The notes under the pieces: model-generated
Seen by the model: only the letters and a program-made list of their open reading frames with translations
The model's database searches: none
Told to the model about the DNA's origin: nothing
Assembly: GCA_012521315.1 (NCBI GenBank)
Contig: JAAYMP010000077.1
Span: 1 to 15,232 of the forward strand
Origin: Bacillota bacterium
Lineage (GTDB): Bacteria > Bacillota > UBA4882 > UBA10575
Length of the DNA stretch: 15,232 nucleotides
Direction of reading: 5' to 3'
Translations under genes and position numbers: made by a program
In this document: positions 1 to 6,786 of the stretch, piece by piece
Layout: each line of letters starts with the position of its first letter
Position numbering within the stretch: position 1 is the stretch's first letter

Positions 1-1
1 G

Positions 2-706
2 CAAGAACTGGTCAATCCTGACGACCTCGACAACAATGCTGAGGTGCTTTGCGGTTATATTTACAACGGCCAGGTCTACGCGGGCGGTCATTACTTCGAG
101 GGGGCGAACCTAATCCCCTGCTACTGGGATCAAACGAAACAGTACGATCTTGATACTTCTGGTGGGAGCGTAACATCGATCTTCGTCAATGTTGATGGGG
201 TTTATGTTGCAGTCTCAGGATCTCTGTGGGCTCGCTGCTGGCTTAACAACGAGACGGAGATAGATAATTTCGATGGAGATGTAGCCCATATTTTAGTGGA
301 TAACAGCCGTATTTACATGGGCGGATCATTAGGCCATAATCAAGAAGCCTTTTACCGCGTGAAAGCGAAAACCGGGGGAGATCCGAATGATCAGCCACTC
401 GAAGGCGATAAACCTGCTAAAGCTTTATCGCTCTTTGTCCAGGGTAACCAGGTATACGCCGGGGGTTATTATAGTCATGAAACTCTGGGAAAAAGTATCG
501 CCTGTTACTGGGACGGCGATGAGAAGCATGACCTCGAAAGTGATGGTGATAAGTCAGAGGCGAAATCGATCTTCGTTTATGGCAACCAGGTCTACACAGC
601 CGGGTTTGTCGGAAAAAATGCCTGCTATTGGATTGGCACAAAAAGGCACGACCTGAACGACGACGGCAGCAGTATGTCGGAGGCAACCTGTATCTTGGTA
701 CGGTAA
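2..706 (+). CDS. Repetitive beta-propeller-like protein, 3' part only
   Basis: The reading frame is open from the first complete codon of the window, so the start lies upstream; a GTG at 44 is only an internal candidate. About 234 residues are visible. They consist of repeats of roughly 40-48 residues. Each has a strand such as SIFVYGNQVY, a glycine-rich turn (AGGYY, TAGF), a C-Y-W strand (ACYWDG, ACYWIG) and an H/Y-D-L end. Five repeats can be counted, the second and third being degenerate. This pattern fits blades of an extracellular beta-propeller, probably on a secreted or cell-wall protein, but no signal peptide or anchor lies in the visible part. The protein stops at 706 just after the first strand of a sixth repeat (EATCILVR). 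That could be the closing strand of the propeller or a truncation. No enzyme motif is visible and no specific function can be named. Confidence 0.7.
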   Translation, partial: QELVNPDDLDNNAEVLCGYIYNGQVYAGGHYFEGANLIPCYWDQTKQYDLDTSGGSVTSIFVNVDGVYVAVSGSLWARCWLNNETEIDNFDGDVAHILVDNSRIYMGGSLGHNQEAFYRVKAKTGGDPNDQPLEGDKPAKALSLFVQGNQVYAGGYYSHETLGKSIACYWDGDEKHDLESDGDKSEAKSIFVYGNQVYTAGFVGKNACYWIGTKRHDLNDDGSSMSEATCILVR

Positions 707-736
707 TTGAGGAAATTACTCCCGTAAGAAACTCTG

Positions 737-796
737 GCCTTCCCCTTCGTGTCGCACGCGACTGATTCCAGGGGAAGGCGGGGTTCCTCTTTTTTT
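737..796 (+). terminator. Rho-independent terminator after the propeller gene
   Basis: A perfect 9-bp stem is formed by GCCTTCCCC (737-745) and GGGGAAGGC (771-779). The loop contains a second small stem, GTCG/CGAC. A seven-T run follows at 790-796 after a short spacer. It lies 31 bases after the stop codon of the upstream gene. Confidence 0.75.
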
Positions 797-1090
797 GTGA
801 GTTTTCCATACGCACGGGATACTACATTTAATTATTATCCATGTTGACCGAAAAGATCCACCACCTGACAATGACGGCGCAGCTATGGGTCAAAAAACGC
901 ACGGCCGATGCAAATGGCCGTGTTTTTTATTTGCCTTCCGTCCGACCCGATACTTATTCTCCTAAGTCTGACAAAAAAAGACTTTTGGTGGTCCTTTTGG
1001 CTTTTTTAAAGTTACCCGGAAAGCTCTTTGCTGGTTACGGAAGAAGGCCAGCAATTCTGCTTTCGGTCCTTCGTGGACGAACACATTCCC
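797..1090. other. Intergenic stretch with no supported gene
   Basis: This stretch lies between the propeller gene and the DUF2935 gene. An open frame from ATG 841 runs straight through the hairpin at 892-928 and has no ribosome binding site, so I do not call it. The stretch holds that hairpin, some A/T-rich runs near 975-1015 and nothing else I recognise. Confidence 0.6.
892..928 (+). terminator. Terminator-like hairpin, potentially bidirectional
   Basis: ACGGCC (901-906) pairs with GGCCGT (916-921). The stem is flanked by six A on the left (892-897) and six T on the right (923-928), so it could act in either direction. It is the second terminator in about 130 bases and has no obvious gene of its own, so it may end a short transcript or back up the first terminator. 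Confidence 0.55.
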
Positions 1091-1142
1091 ATTCGGTCTC
1101 TACTATAATGAGATAGGGTTTTATGTGGAGGTGAGACCGAAT
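1091..1142 (+). promoter_or_regulatory. Promoter inside a perfect 10-bp inverted repeat
   Basis: A consensus -10 hexamer TATAAT lies at 1104-1109; the -35 region (around 1081-1086) is poor. ATTCGGTCTC (1091-1100) and GAGACCGAAT (1133-1142) are perfect inverted repeats on either side of it. The right arm overlaps the end of the ribosome binding site GGAGGTGA (1127-1134) and abuts the ATG at 1143. The arrangement suggests an operator, or an RNA hairpin that hides the ribosome binding site in read-through transcripts. Neither role is proven. Confidence 0.5.
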
Positions 1143-2009
1143 ATGGAGAGGACTGATTTTATTACCGAGTCGTTAAGGCAAAACCGGTTCTGGACACAGA
1201 TCATGTCGGAACATGCCCTCTTTATCCGGGAAGGATTGCCTTGTTCGGAAACGGCGTTAATTGATGAAGCACAACAACTGGAGAAGATTTTTGCTGATTT
1301 GAAAGCCCGTGCCGACCGGACGCCCAATGACCGGGCGGCGGTTTTGGCTTTGAACCAAGATGTGATTAAAGCCTTAGGCCGGATCATTGCGTTCAAGACT
1401 TATGTCTTAAAACGCATGATCACCTGCCGTCTTGGTGGCTTTAATTACCCGTTATTATTAGACCACATCCGCCGGGAGGCGATCCGTTTCCGGGCAAACT
1501 TGCTGAAGCTGAACAATAACATCCAGACTCCGCTGGCCGAATTGGCGCTGGAAGAAGAGATCTTTTGGCTCCGGATCATGGGGGACCACGCCAGGTTTAT
1601 CGCTCAGTTGTTGGATCCTTCGGAACGGCCGTTGGTCCATAGGGCAACCCAATTCGGGGAGAGTTTCGAAACCTTGCGTTTGCAAGGGGAGGACTTACAA
1701 TCAATGCTGGTGCCCAGGGACTTTGAAAACCATCTCTTACCGGCCGATATGATGGGCGAGCCGTTGCCACCGGGCTTTGGGAACCTCAAAGAACCATTTG
1801 TCATCCCCAGGCTGCAACGGTTTAATGGGGAAGTCATTACGGCTACCATGGAGATCAGAGATTTTAAGGCGGTTGCTTTGGAATTGGTGGAAACCTGTAA
1901 AGTGCTTAGTTTGATCTCGCCCTTACTGGCCAGCCACGTCCTGCGCGAAGCAGAAATGGCCCTGGCGGATCTGGGCCGAATCGAGCAAGAATTGAATGTA
2001 AGGAAATGA
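1143..2009 (+). CDS. DUF2935 family protein
   Basis: This 288-residue soluble protein fits the DUF2935 family of Bacillota, helical-bundle proteins thought to bind metal; their physiological role is not known. Two homologous halves are visible: FWTQIMSEHALFI (about residues 16-28) and FWLRIMGDHARFI (about 141-153). Each carries an E/D-H pair on a helix, as expected for the duplicated bundle. The ATG at 1143 was chosen because GGAGGTGA sits eight bases upstream; an in-frame GTG at 1125 lies within the ribosome binding region. The gene has its own promoter and a terminator directly downstream, so it is probably monocistronic. No signal peptide or membrane segment is visible. Confidence 0.8.
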   Translation: MERTDFITESLRQNRFWTQIMSEHALFIREGLPCSETALIDEAQQLEKIFADLKARADRTPNDRAAVLALNQDVIKALGRIIAFKTYVLKRMITCRLGGFNYPLLLDHIRREAIRFRANLLKLNNNIQTPLAELALEEEIFWLRIMGDHARFIAQLLDPSERPLVHRATQFGESFETLRLQGEDLQSMLVPRDFENHLLPADMMGEPLPPGFGNLKEPFVIPRLQRFNGEVITATMEIRDFKAVALELVETCKVLSLISPLLASHVLREAEMALADLGRIEQELNVRK

Positions 2010-2020
2010 TCGTACAGCCG

Positions 2021-2059
2021 AAAGCCCGGTTGGCATGGCCAACCGGGCTTTGTTTTTTT
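2021..2059. terminator. Terminator between convergent genes
   Basis: AAAGCCCGGTTGGC (2021-2034) pairs with GCCAACCGGGCTTT (2038-2051) around a three-base loop, a 14-bp stem. It is followed by TG and seven T (2053-2059). It ends the DUF2935 gene. It also lies just past the stop of the convergent PII-like gene and may serve both, although the A run on the minus-strand side is short. Confidence 0.85.
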
Positions 2060-2730
2060 CAATCATATAAGCCATAAGTCTTATCCACGTTGAGGATAAA
2101 CATGATCCCTTTTCCGGGCTCTTCGATCTGGAGTTCTTCGCTGACCTTGGACACGATGGCGTCAGTAAGTTCGGTTTGGGCGAGGATCATCACGATTTCT
2201 TTTTCCGGTTCGATTGACATGGCAAATAACTTCTGTGTTTCGTGGATCCCCGAGCCTCGGGCGTTGATGACGGTCGCACCCCGTGCGCCGACGGATTTGG
2301 CCGCTTCAACGACCTCTTCTGCTTTGCCCTTGTCCACAATCACAAAGATCGCATTATGCATTGGCTTATTCCCACCTCTTCTTTCCTCTGATTGGTCCGG
2401 CGCTTCCGGATGATGGATGCCAATCTGGCCTTTGACCGGAATGGTAAACGCGATGCCATGATGGGGTTTATAAAGAGTCAACTGTTTATTGAGCGCTTCC
2501 AGTGCCCGGTCGGCCAAGGATGACAACGTGACACTCAGGACAATTTCTTTCCGGATATCGTTTAAGTCCAGTATTTCCAATAGATGGTTCCGAACAGTGC
2601 CTTTACCTAAAAAGATGGTGCCTCCGGTAACTCCTTGTTGGCGAAGAACACTCATTACTTTACCTGCGGCGCCAAAATTAACAATCGCGCAAAGCAAGAC
2701 CCATTCGCCGCTTCCGGCGTTATTACCCAT
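2059..2730 (-). CDS. Tandem PII-like regulatory protein
   Basis: This 223-residue protein is built of two PII-like ferredoxin-fold domains. The C-terminal domain (about 124-223) is the clearer. It has a GATVINARGSG segment (about 151-161), SIEPEKEIVMIL (172-183) and a final GIMFILNV strand, matching the PII superfamily pattern of a T-loop region followed by a conserved P-E-K-E strand. The N-terminal domain (about 8-103) repeats the fold more loosely (GGTIFLGKG, RKEIVLSVTL). A polar linker (about 105-123) joins them. PII proteins sense nucleotides, 2-oxoglutarate or other small molecules and control transporters and enzymes. The ATG at 2730 was chosen over one at 2790 because it has AAGGTGG upstream and overlaps the end of the DUF1538 gene by eight bases, a sign of translational coupling. 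I infer that it regulates that membrane protein. The ligand cannot be read from the sequence. Confidence 0.8.
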   Translation of the reverse strand: MGNNAGSGEWVLLCAIVNFGAAGKVMSVLRQQGVTGGTIFLGKGTVRNHLLEILDLNDIRKEIVLSVTLSSLADRALEALNKQLTLYKPHHGIAFTIPVKGQIGIHHPEAPDQSEERRGGNKPMHNAIFVIVDKGKAEEVVEAAKSVGARGATVINARGSGIHETQKLFAMSIEPEKEIVMILAQTELTDAIVSKVSEELQIEEPGKGIMFILNVDKTYGLYD

Positions 2731-4210
2731 GATCAACACCCACCTTTTGCGATTTGATTTTATAAATAAATCCCAAAACCTGCAGGGCAATTAATGGGGT
2801 TAAAGCAACCATCGCAATCACCCCAAAACCGTCAATCAAAACATTGGCGCTTTCGGTTGCTTCAGCGACTCCTTGGGCAAAGGCTAAAACAAAGGTGGCG
2901 GTCATCGGGCCGGAAGCAACACCTCCCGCATCAAAGGCAATCCCGACAAATAAAGATGGCACCACATAAGAGAGGCTGATGGAGATGATATACCCTGGTA
3001 ACAGGAAATGCCAGAGATGGACACCGGGGATAAGAATTCTCACCATGGATAAGGTGACGGCGCAGCCCACCCCCAGCGAAAGAGCGAACAGGACGATCCG
3101 GCGTTTGACGTAGCCGCTCGTCACGTTTTCAATCTGTGTTGTTAAAACATATACGGCCGGTTCGGCCAGGATAACGGCTAAACCAAGGATATAACCGATC
3201 AAAAACACGAGCCAGGGTTGTTCCAACATCGCGAGACGATAGCCGACTAAACTGCCGACATCCATAAAACCGGCGTTTACACCGGTTAAAAATAAGACCA
3301 AACCGATAAAAGTGTAGAGCAGGCCCTTGATAATTTTCTTGAAAGCCCGCCGGGGAAGCTGAATGGAGAACTTCTGGAAGAACAGAAAGGTGATTAATAG
3401 GGGGAGAAGGGCCAAAATTATATTCCCGGCGACGGTGGGCAGTTCGTGCAGAAACGGAGCGATAATTGAAGAGGACTGTGTTATCTGTAATTCCAGACTG
3501 CCGCTCAGTTCGTCACCCCGGGAAAAGAGGCTCATGACAATTACCGCCAGGATGGCGCCGGCAGAGGCCACTCCCACCAGGCCGAAGCTGTCTTCCTCCG
3601 AAGCGGTGCCGTTCTTCTTTAAAGAAGAGACACCGTAGGCAAGGGCGAGCATAAAAGGAACGGTCAAGGCGCCGGTGGTGGCGCCGGACGCATCGAACGA
3701 GATCGCGATAAAACCGGAGGAAGAGAAGATCCCCAGGATCAGAATGAGAAGATAGATAAGGGTCAACATTTTATTTAAGGGCAGGTTATAAACGATCCGA
3801 AAAAGGCCAAGGGTTAGCAAGACGGCGATTCCCACCGAAACAACCACCACGATGCTTGTTTGGGAAAGGACGCCGGCCGTTACGGTCTGAACTTGACCGG
3901 CTAGGATATGGAGATCGGGTTCGGCGATGGAAATAAAAAACCCTAAAATGAGGCCAGCGAGGCCGACGAACCAAACTTTGTTGCTTCGGGTGAGGGCATT
4001 ACCCATCAGGTTACCAATGGGGGTAATGCCGATCTCCACACCGAATAAGAAGATGGTCAGTCCGATGATGATCAAGAAAGCGCCGAGAAGAAACCGCACC
4101 AGCAAGTGGTAGTCGAGGGGGGTAAGTGTGAAATTGAGGATTAAGACAATTACGGTGACAGGAGTTACGGCGAAAAGAACTTCTTTGAATTTCTGGAAGA
4201 GGACGTTCAA
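2723..4210 (-). CDS. Tandem-DUF1538 integral membrane protein
   Basis: This 495-residue protein is very hydrophobic, with roughly a dozen membrane segments. It contains two copies of the DUF1538 domain. Paired motifs are AEPD (96-99) and AEPA (349-352), and FDASGATTG (172-180) and FDAGGVASG (426-434). A hydrophilic loop at about 197-240 joins the halves. From memory, a pair of DUF1538 proteins in Halomonas was reported to act as a cation/proton antiporter; here both domains are in one chain. The substrate in this organism is unknown. The start is a TTG at 4210 with AGGAAG about eight bases upstream; no ATG lies nearer the ribosome binding site. The next gene encodes a double PII-like protein and overlaps by eight bases, so the two are probably made together and may form a regulated transporter. 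Confidence 0.8.
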   Translation of the reverse strand: MNVLFQKFKEVLFAVTPVTVIVLILNFTLTPLDYHLLVRFLLGAFLIIIGLTIFLFGVEIGITPIGNLMGNALTRSNKVWFVGLAGLILGFFISIAEPDLHILAGQVQTVTAGVLSQTSIVVVVSVGIAVLLTLGLFRIVYNLPLNKMLTLIYLLILILGIFSSSGFIAISFDASGATTGALTVPFMLALAYGVSSLKKNGTASEEDSFGLVGVASAGAILAVIVMSLFSRGDELSGSLELQITQSSSIIAPFLHELPTVAGNIILALLPLLITFLFFQKFSIQLPRRAFKKIIKGLLYTFIGLVLFLTGVNAGFMDVGSLVGYRLAMLEQPWLVFLIGYILGLAVILAEPAVYVLTTQIENVTSGYVKRRIVLFALSLGVGCAVTLSMVRILIPGVHLWHFLLPGYIISISLSYVVPSLFVGIAFDAGGVASGPMTATFVLAFAQGVAEATESANVLIDGFGVIAMVALTPLIALQVLGFIYKIKSQKVGVDHG

Positions 4211-4292
4211 TTAGTCACTTCCTTTCTTTTTGGAGTTGTAGGGTGAAGGCGGGTGCAAAAGCGACGAGGCAGACGCAAGGACTGCCCTTTCT

Positions 4293-4321
4293 ATTATAAA
4301 GGAGGTTTTACTTAACTTAAA
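4293..4321 (-). promoter_or_regulatory. Probable promoter of the DUF1538-PII operon
   Basis: On the minus strand a consensus TATAAT lies at 4298 to 4293. Seventeen bases upstream is a weak -35 hexamer, TTTAAG (4321 to 4316). The predicted transcript would have a leader of about 75 bases before the TTG start. Confidence 0.45.
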
Positions 4322-4356
4322 CGTCTTTACTGTTTTTTCGTAATTTGTTAGGGTAT

Positions 4357-4518
4357 TTACGACCGGAAGCATCTTTGGTCTTTACCATAAAGTCCGGCGC
4401 CGGCGGCAGCGGGGCGTCCGGTGGGCGGAGATGATGTTTCCAGTCGAACTAGGCCAATCATATCATTGGCTGTGGGGTAAAGCAACCCGTTCCCGGTGAT
4501 GGCTAAATTTGTAAACAT
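4357..4518 (-). CDS. Possible small ORF after speE, 53 codons
   Basis: A 53-residue frame begins with ATG at 4518, nine bases after the speE stop codon, with a weak AAGG about nine bases upstream. Its start reads MFTNLAITGNGLLYPTAND. The middle is rich in proline, alanine and glycine. It has no membrane segment, and I recognise no family. Codon use is similar to the neighbours. The DNA also contains the inverted repeat GCCAAT/ATTGGC (4453-4470). It could be a real small gene at the end of the spermidine operon, or chance open frame in a 317-base gap that otherwise holds only the DUF1538 promoter. Confidence 0.25.
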   Translation of the reverse strand: MFTNLAITGNGLLYPTANDMIGLVRLETSSPPTGRPAAAGAGLYGKDQRCFRS

Positions 4519-4527
4519 GAAATTGCC

Positions 4528-5385
4528 TTAAGCATCTTCGGCCAGCATCTCCCGGACGTATGTGGGGAGGGCGAACGCGGCCGTATGGACGCCGGGGTTA
4601 TAATATCTTGTTTTTAAGTTAAACTGCTGCCATTGGGCGGGTTTGAAATCGGCGACCGGGTCGAGGGTCTTGGCGGCAAAACCAAACAGCCAATGGCCGG
4701 AAGGATAGGTCGGCATGAAAAACTGATAGACCCGGGCGATGGGGAAGGTGGCTTTAATTTTTTGGTGGGCCCGTTTCATTTCCCGGGCATCCTGTGGATA
4801 AAAAGGGCTTTCGTGTTGGTTGATGAGGATCCCGTTGGCGGTTAAGGCCCGGTAACAGTGGCGATAAAAATCAAGAGTGAATAAGCCTTCGCCCGGACCG
4901 ATTGGGTCCGTGGAGTCGACCAGGATCAAATCATAAGCTCCGGTTGGGGCGTTTTTAATAAACTCCACCCCGTCCACGAAGTGTAGTTTAAGTCGGGGTT
5001 CGTTTGCGAAGACGAAAGCGGTCTGGGGCAAATACTGTTGACAGAGGTGGACGACCCGTTCATCGATCTCCACTTGATCAATCTGTGCAACCGTTGGGTA
5101 GCGTGCCACCTCGCGGGCGGTTCCCCCGTCGCCGCCGCCGATAATCAGCACCCTCTGGATCCCGGGATTGGTAGCAAAGGCCGGGTGACAGATCATCTCA
5201 TGGTAAATAAACTCGTCTTTCTCCGTCATCATGATGAAGCCATCCAGGGTAAAAAAAGTGCCAAAGGTCGGGTTTTTAAAGAAATCGATCCTTTGGAACT
5301 TTGTTTGTTCGGACCAAAGCGGTTCGACTTTAATTGAAAAACGCACATCTTCCGTATGGTTTTCCGAAAACCACAGTTCAATCAT
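4528..5385 (-). CDS. speE: Spermidine synthase (polyamine aminopropyltransferase)
   Basis: This enzyme moves the aminopropyl group of decarboxylated AdoMet onto putrescine, giving spermidine and methylthioadenosine, in the cytosol. The 285 residues match the usual bacterial length. The N-terminal beta domain contains a YHEMICHPA segment (61-69). The Rossmann-fold cofactor site is GGGDGG (83-88), with the acidic E106/D108 region after it. The catalytic aspartate motif DSTDP is at 157-161, followed by GPGEGLF. The C-terminus has the family-typical YYN-H-A-F-LP pattern. The ATG at 5385 has a strong AAGGGGGGT site upstream. It lies 141 bases downstream of speD in the same direction, so the pair most likely forms an operon. 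No gene for putrescine synthesis lies in the window. Confidence 0.95.
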   Translation of the reverse strand: MIELWFSENHTEDVRFSIKVEPLWSEQTKFQRIDFFKNPTFGTFFTLDGFIMMTEKDEFIYHEMICHPAFATNPGIQRVLIIGGGDGGTAREVARYPTVAQIDQVEIDERVVHLCQQYLPQTAFVFANEPRLKLHFVDGVEFIKNAPTGAYDLILVDSTDPIGPGEGLFTLDFYRHCYRALTANGILINQHESPFYPQDAREMKRAHQKIKATFPIARVYQFFMPTYPSGHWLFGFAAKTLDPVADFKPAQWQQFNLKTRYYNPGVHTAAFALPTYVREMLAEDA

Positions 5386-5441
5386 TCTTTACCCCCCTTG
5401 TCTGGTTTGGTGCGGCCATTGCCAAAAGGCCTATTAACCAA

Positions 5442-5458
5442 GGACTTTCGTGAAGTCC
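5442..5458 (-). other. Small hairpin between speD and speE
   Basis: GGACTT (5442-5447) and AAGTCC (5453-5458) form a six-base-pair stem with a five-base loop. No T run follows in either direction, so it is unlikely to be a terminator. It could be an mRNA processing or stability element in the speD-speE gap. Confidence 0.35.
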
Positions 5459-5526
5459 AAAATTTCGGTGTCTTTCATGATGAGGCAATTCGGTTCCTGA
5501 TCAAAGTTATCGCCTCTATCTTGCGG

Positions 5527-6321
5527 TTACGGGAGATTGATGCCGTGGAAGATCTCATCCATCTCCTTCTTCAAGCGGTGAGTTATTTCTTGTGCTTCGT
5601 CCGGGTGAATGTCTGTTTCGGAGAAACCAAACAGGTAATTGTCCAACTCAAAATGCTTGAGTTTGCATTTGGTGTGGTAAAGATTTTCCTGGTAGATATT
5701 GACGTCAATCATTTGGTATTTCTCTAAAATGCTCTGGTCGATATAGTCCTGAATCGAATTGAATTTGTGGTCATTAAAGATCTTCCGGCCCGTGATATCC
5801 CTGGTAAAGCCGCGCACCCGGTAATCAATGGTCATGATATCCGTGTCGAAACTATTGATCAGATAATTAAGGGCCTTAAGCGGAGAAATCTGTCCGCAAG
5901 TTGAAACATCAATATCCGCCCGGAAGGTGCAGACCCCGTCAAGGGGATGGTATTCCGGATAAGTGTGGACAGTTATATGGCTCTTATCCAGGTGGGCGAG
6001 GATTACCTCGGGCTCAAGGGAGGAAGATTGCTTCTTCTGAATCGTATTGCCGCCATTTCCCTCGCAGACTAAAAGCGTAACACTGGCGCCCTGGGGGTCG
6101 TAATCTTGGTTGGCAATGCTCAAAATATTAGCCCCAATGATTTTGGTCACGTTCTTCAGAATCTGTGTCAATCTTTCCGCATTATACTGCTCATCAATGT
6201 AGGCAATATACGCGTTACGGTCGGACACCGTTTTGGTATAACAGATATCGTACATACTGAAGGCCAGGGTTTTGGTGAGGTTGTTAAACCCGTGCAGTTT
6301 GATTTTGGCGTTTGTTTTCAT
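5527..6321 (-). CDS. speD: S-adenosylmethionine decarboxylase proenzyme, E. coli type
   Basis: SpeD decarboxylates AdoMet to supply the aminopropyl donor for SpeE. It is a pyruvoyl enzyme that cleaves itself into two chains. The cleavage site is visible in LDKSHITVHTYPE: cleavage between Lys113 and Ser114 would turn Ser114 into the pyruvoyl group. The catalytic cysteine region STCG (140-143) and the stretches SPLKALNYL and IDYRVRGFTRDI match the long E. coli-type enzyme closely. The 264-residue length also fits that class, whereas most Bacillota carry a short form of about 120-130 residues. The ATG at 6321 has GGGGGTAGAG upstream. A good promoter and a hairpin-containing leader precede it. 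It is the first gene of the speD-speE unit. Confidence 0.95.
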   Translation of the reverse strand: MKTNAKIKLHGFNNLTKTLAFSMYDICYTKTVSDRNAYIAYIDEQYNAERLTQILKNVTKIIGANILSIANQDYDPQGASVTLLVCEGNGGNTIQKKQSSSLEPEVILAHLDKSHITVHTYPEYHPLDGVCTFRADIDVSTCGQISPLKALNYLINSFDTDIMTIDYRVRGFTRDITGRKIFNDHKFNSIQDYIDQSILEKYQMIDVNIYQENLYHTKCKLKHFELDNYLFGFSETDIHPDEAQEITHRLKKEMDEIFHGINLP

Positions 6322-6337
6322 TGCTCTACCCCCAACA

Positions 6338-6371
6338 GTGTTATCTATCCCCCATTTACACTAGATAATAC
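6338..6371 (-). promoter_or_regulatory. Hairpin in the speD leader, with a tiny ORF
   Basis: TTATCTA (6341-6347) and TAGATAA (6362-6368) are perfect inverted repeats, extended to ten pairs (6338-6371) with one G-U wobble in RNA. The hairpin lies in the speD leader, 16 bases before the start codon. On the minus strand it also contains a four-codon frame from ATG 6355 to TAA 6341 (Met-Gly-Asp-Arg). Whether either element is functional is unknown. Confidence 0.4.
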
Positions 6372-6430
6372 TTAACCGCAAAATTGCCTTCGGAAAGAAA
6401 GGTGACCTTGGTGGCGCTTCGTTCATTTGG

Positions 6431-6460
6431 ATTATAGTTAAATTATTAAATGGAAGTCAA
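6431..6460 (-). promoter_or_regulatory. SigA-type promoter of speD
   Basis: On the minus strand TTGACT (6460 to 6455) is followed, after 18 bases, by a perfect TATAAT (6436 to 6431). Transcription would begin near 6424 and give a leader of about 100 bases. Confidence 0.7.
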
Positions 6461-6615
6461 GAAGTAACCAAAAAAAAAACAAAATTTGCTGATTTTAGCT
6501 GGTTGCAAAAAATATCATATAAGTGTTGACAAATGGCCTAAGACCAGCTTCCTGTTGTATAATTCAAAACAAAAATGAGAGGGGGGTTGGCCGTAGCGGC
6601 CCATAGCCGACATGA

Positions 6616-6774
6616 GGCACATGTGCTTTTCAGCTTGGCATGGGCCAGGAAACCTTGGGCCGCAAACTGTCGGCTTGGCAAGAAAGGGGACTGATCGCGC
6701 TGAAGGGGCAGCGGGGAATTGAAATAATGGACCGGGATGGGCTGACGGCGATCAGCGCCCGTGAAAAGTGGTGA
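6616..6774 (+). pseudogene. Crp/Fnr-family regulator remnant, C-terminal HTH only
   Basis: The frame ending at TGA 6772-6774 encodes LGMGQETLGRKL followed by GLIALKGQRGIEIMDRDG. This is the recognition helix and wing of a Crp/Fnr-family helix-turn-helix. Nothing upstream encodes the effector-binding domain or dimer helix that a complete regulator of about 220 residues would have. An in-frame TGA lies at 6613-6615. The adjacent frame reads HSRHEA just before, resembling the T-R-Q-E start of the same motif, so a frameshift is also likely near 6616-6625. The first in-frame ATG (6640) is inside the motif and lacks a ribosome binding site. The fragment is convergent with the pheA-like gene and ends 12 bases from its stop. 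I read it as a decayed or partly deleted gene. Confidence 0.65.
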
Positions 6775-6786
6775 AGCGGGGTTGAT

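Noticed and set aside
841..1116. Open frame of 91 codons on the plus strand
   Set aside because: It runs through a terminator-like hairpin, has no ribosome binding site and resembles nothing known.
4453..4470. Inverted repeat GCCAAT/ATTGGC as a speE terminator
   Set aside because: No T run follows it on the minus strand and the stem is short.
6525..6563. A TTGACA and TATAAT pair as a plus-strand promoter
   Set aside because: The spacer is 26 bases, too long for a SigA promoter; the -10 may act alone, but this is not supported.
6575..6774. A structured non-coding RNA or riboswitch, suggested by the 8-bp closing stem and several small inner stems
   Set aside because: The translated 3' two thirds match a Crp-type helix-turn-helix well, which explains the sequence better, and no known RNA class fits.
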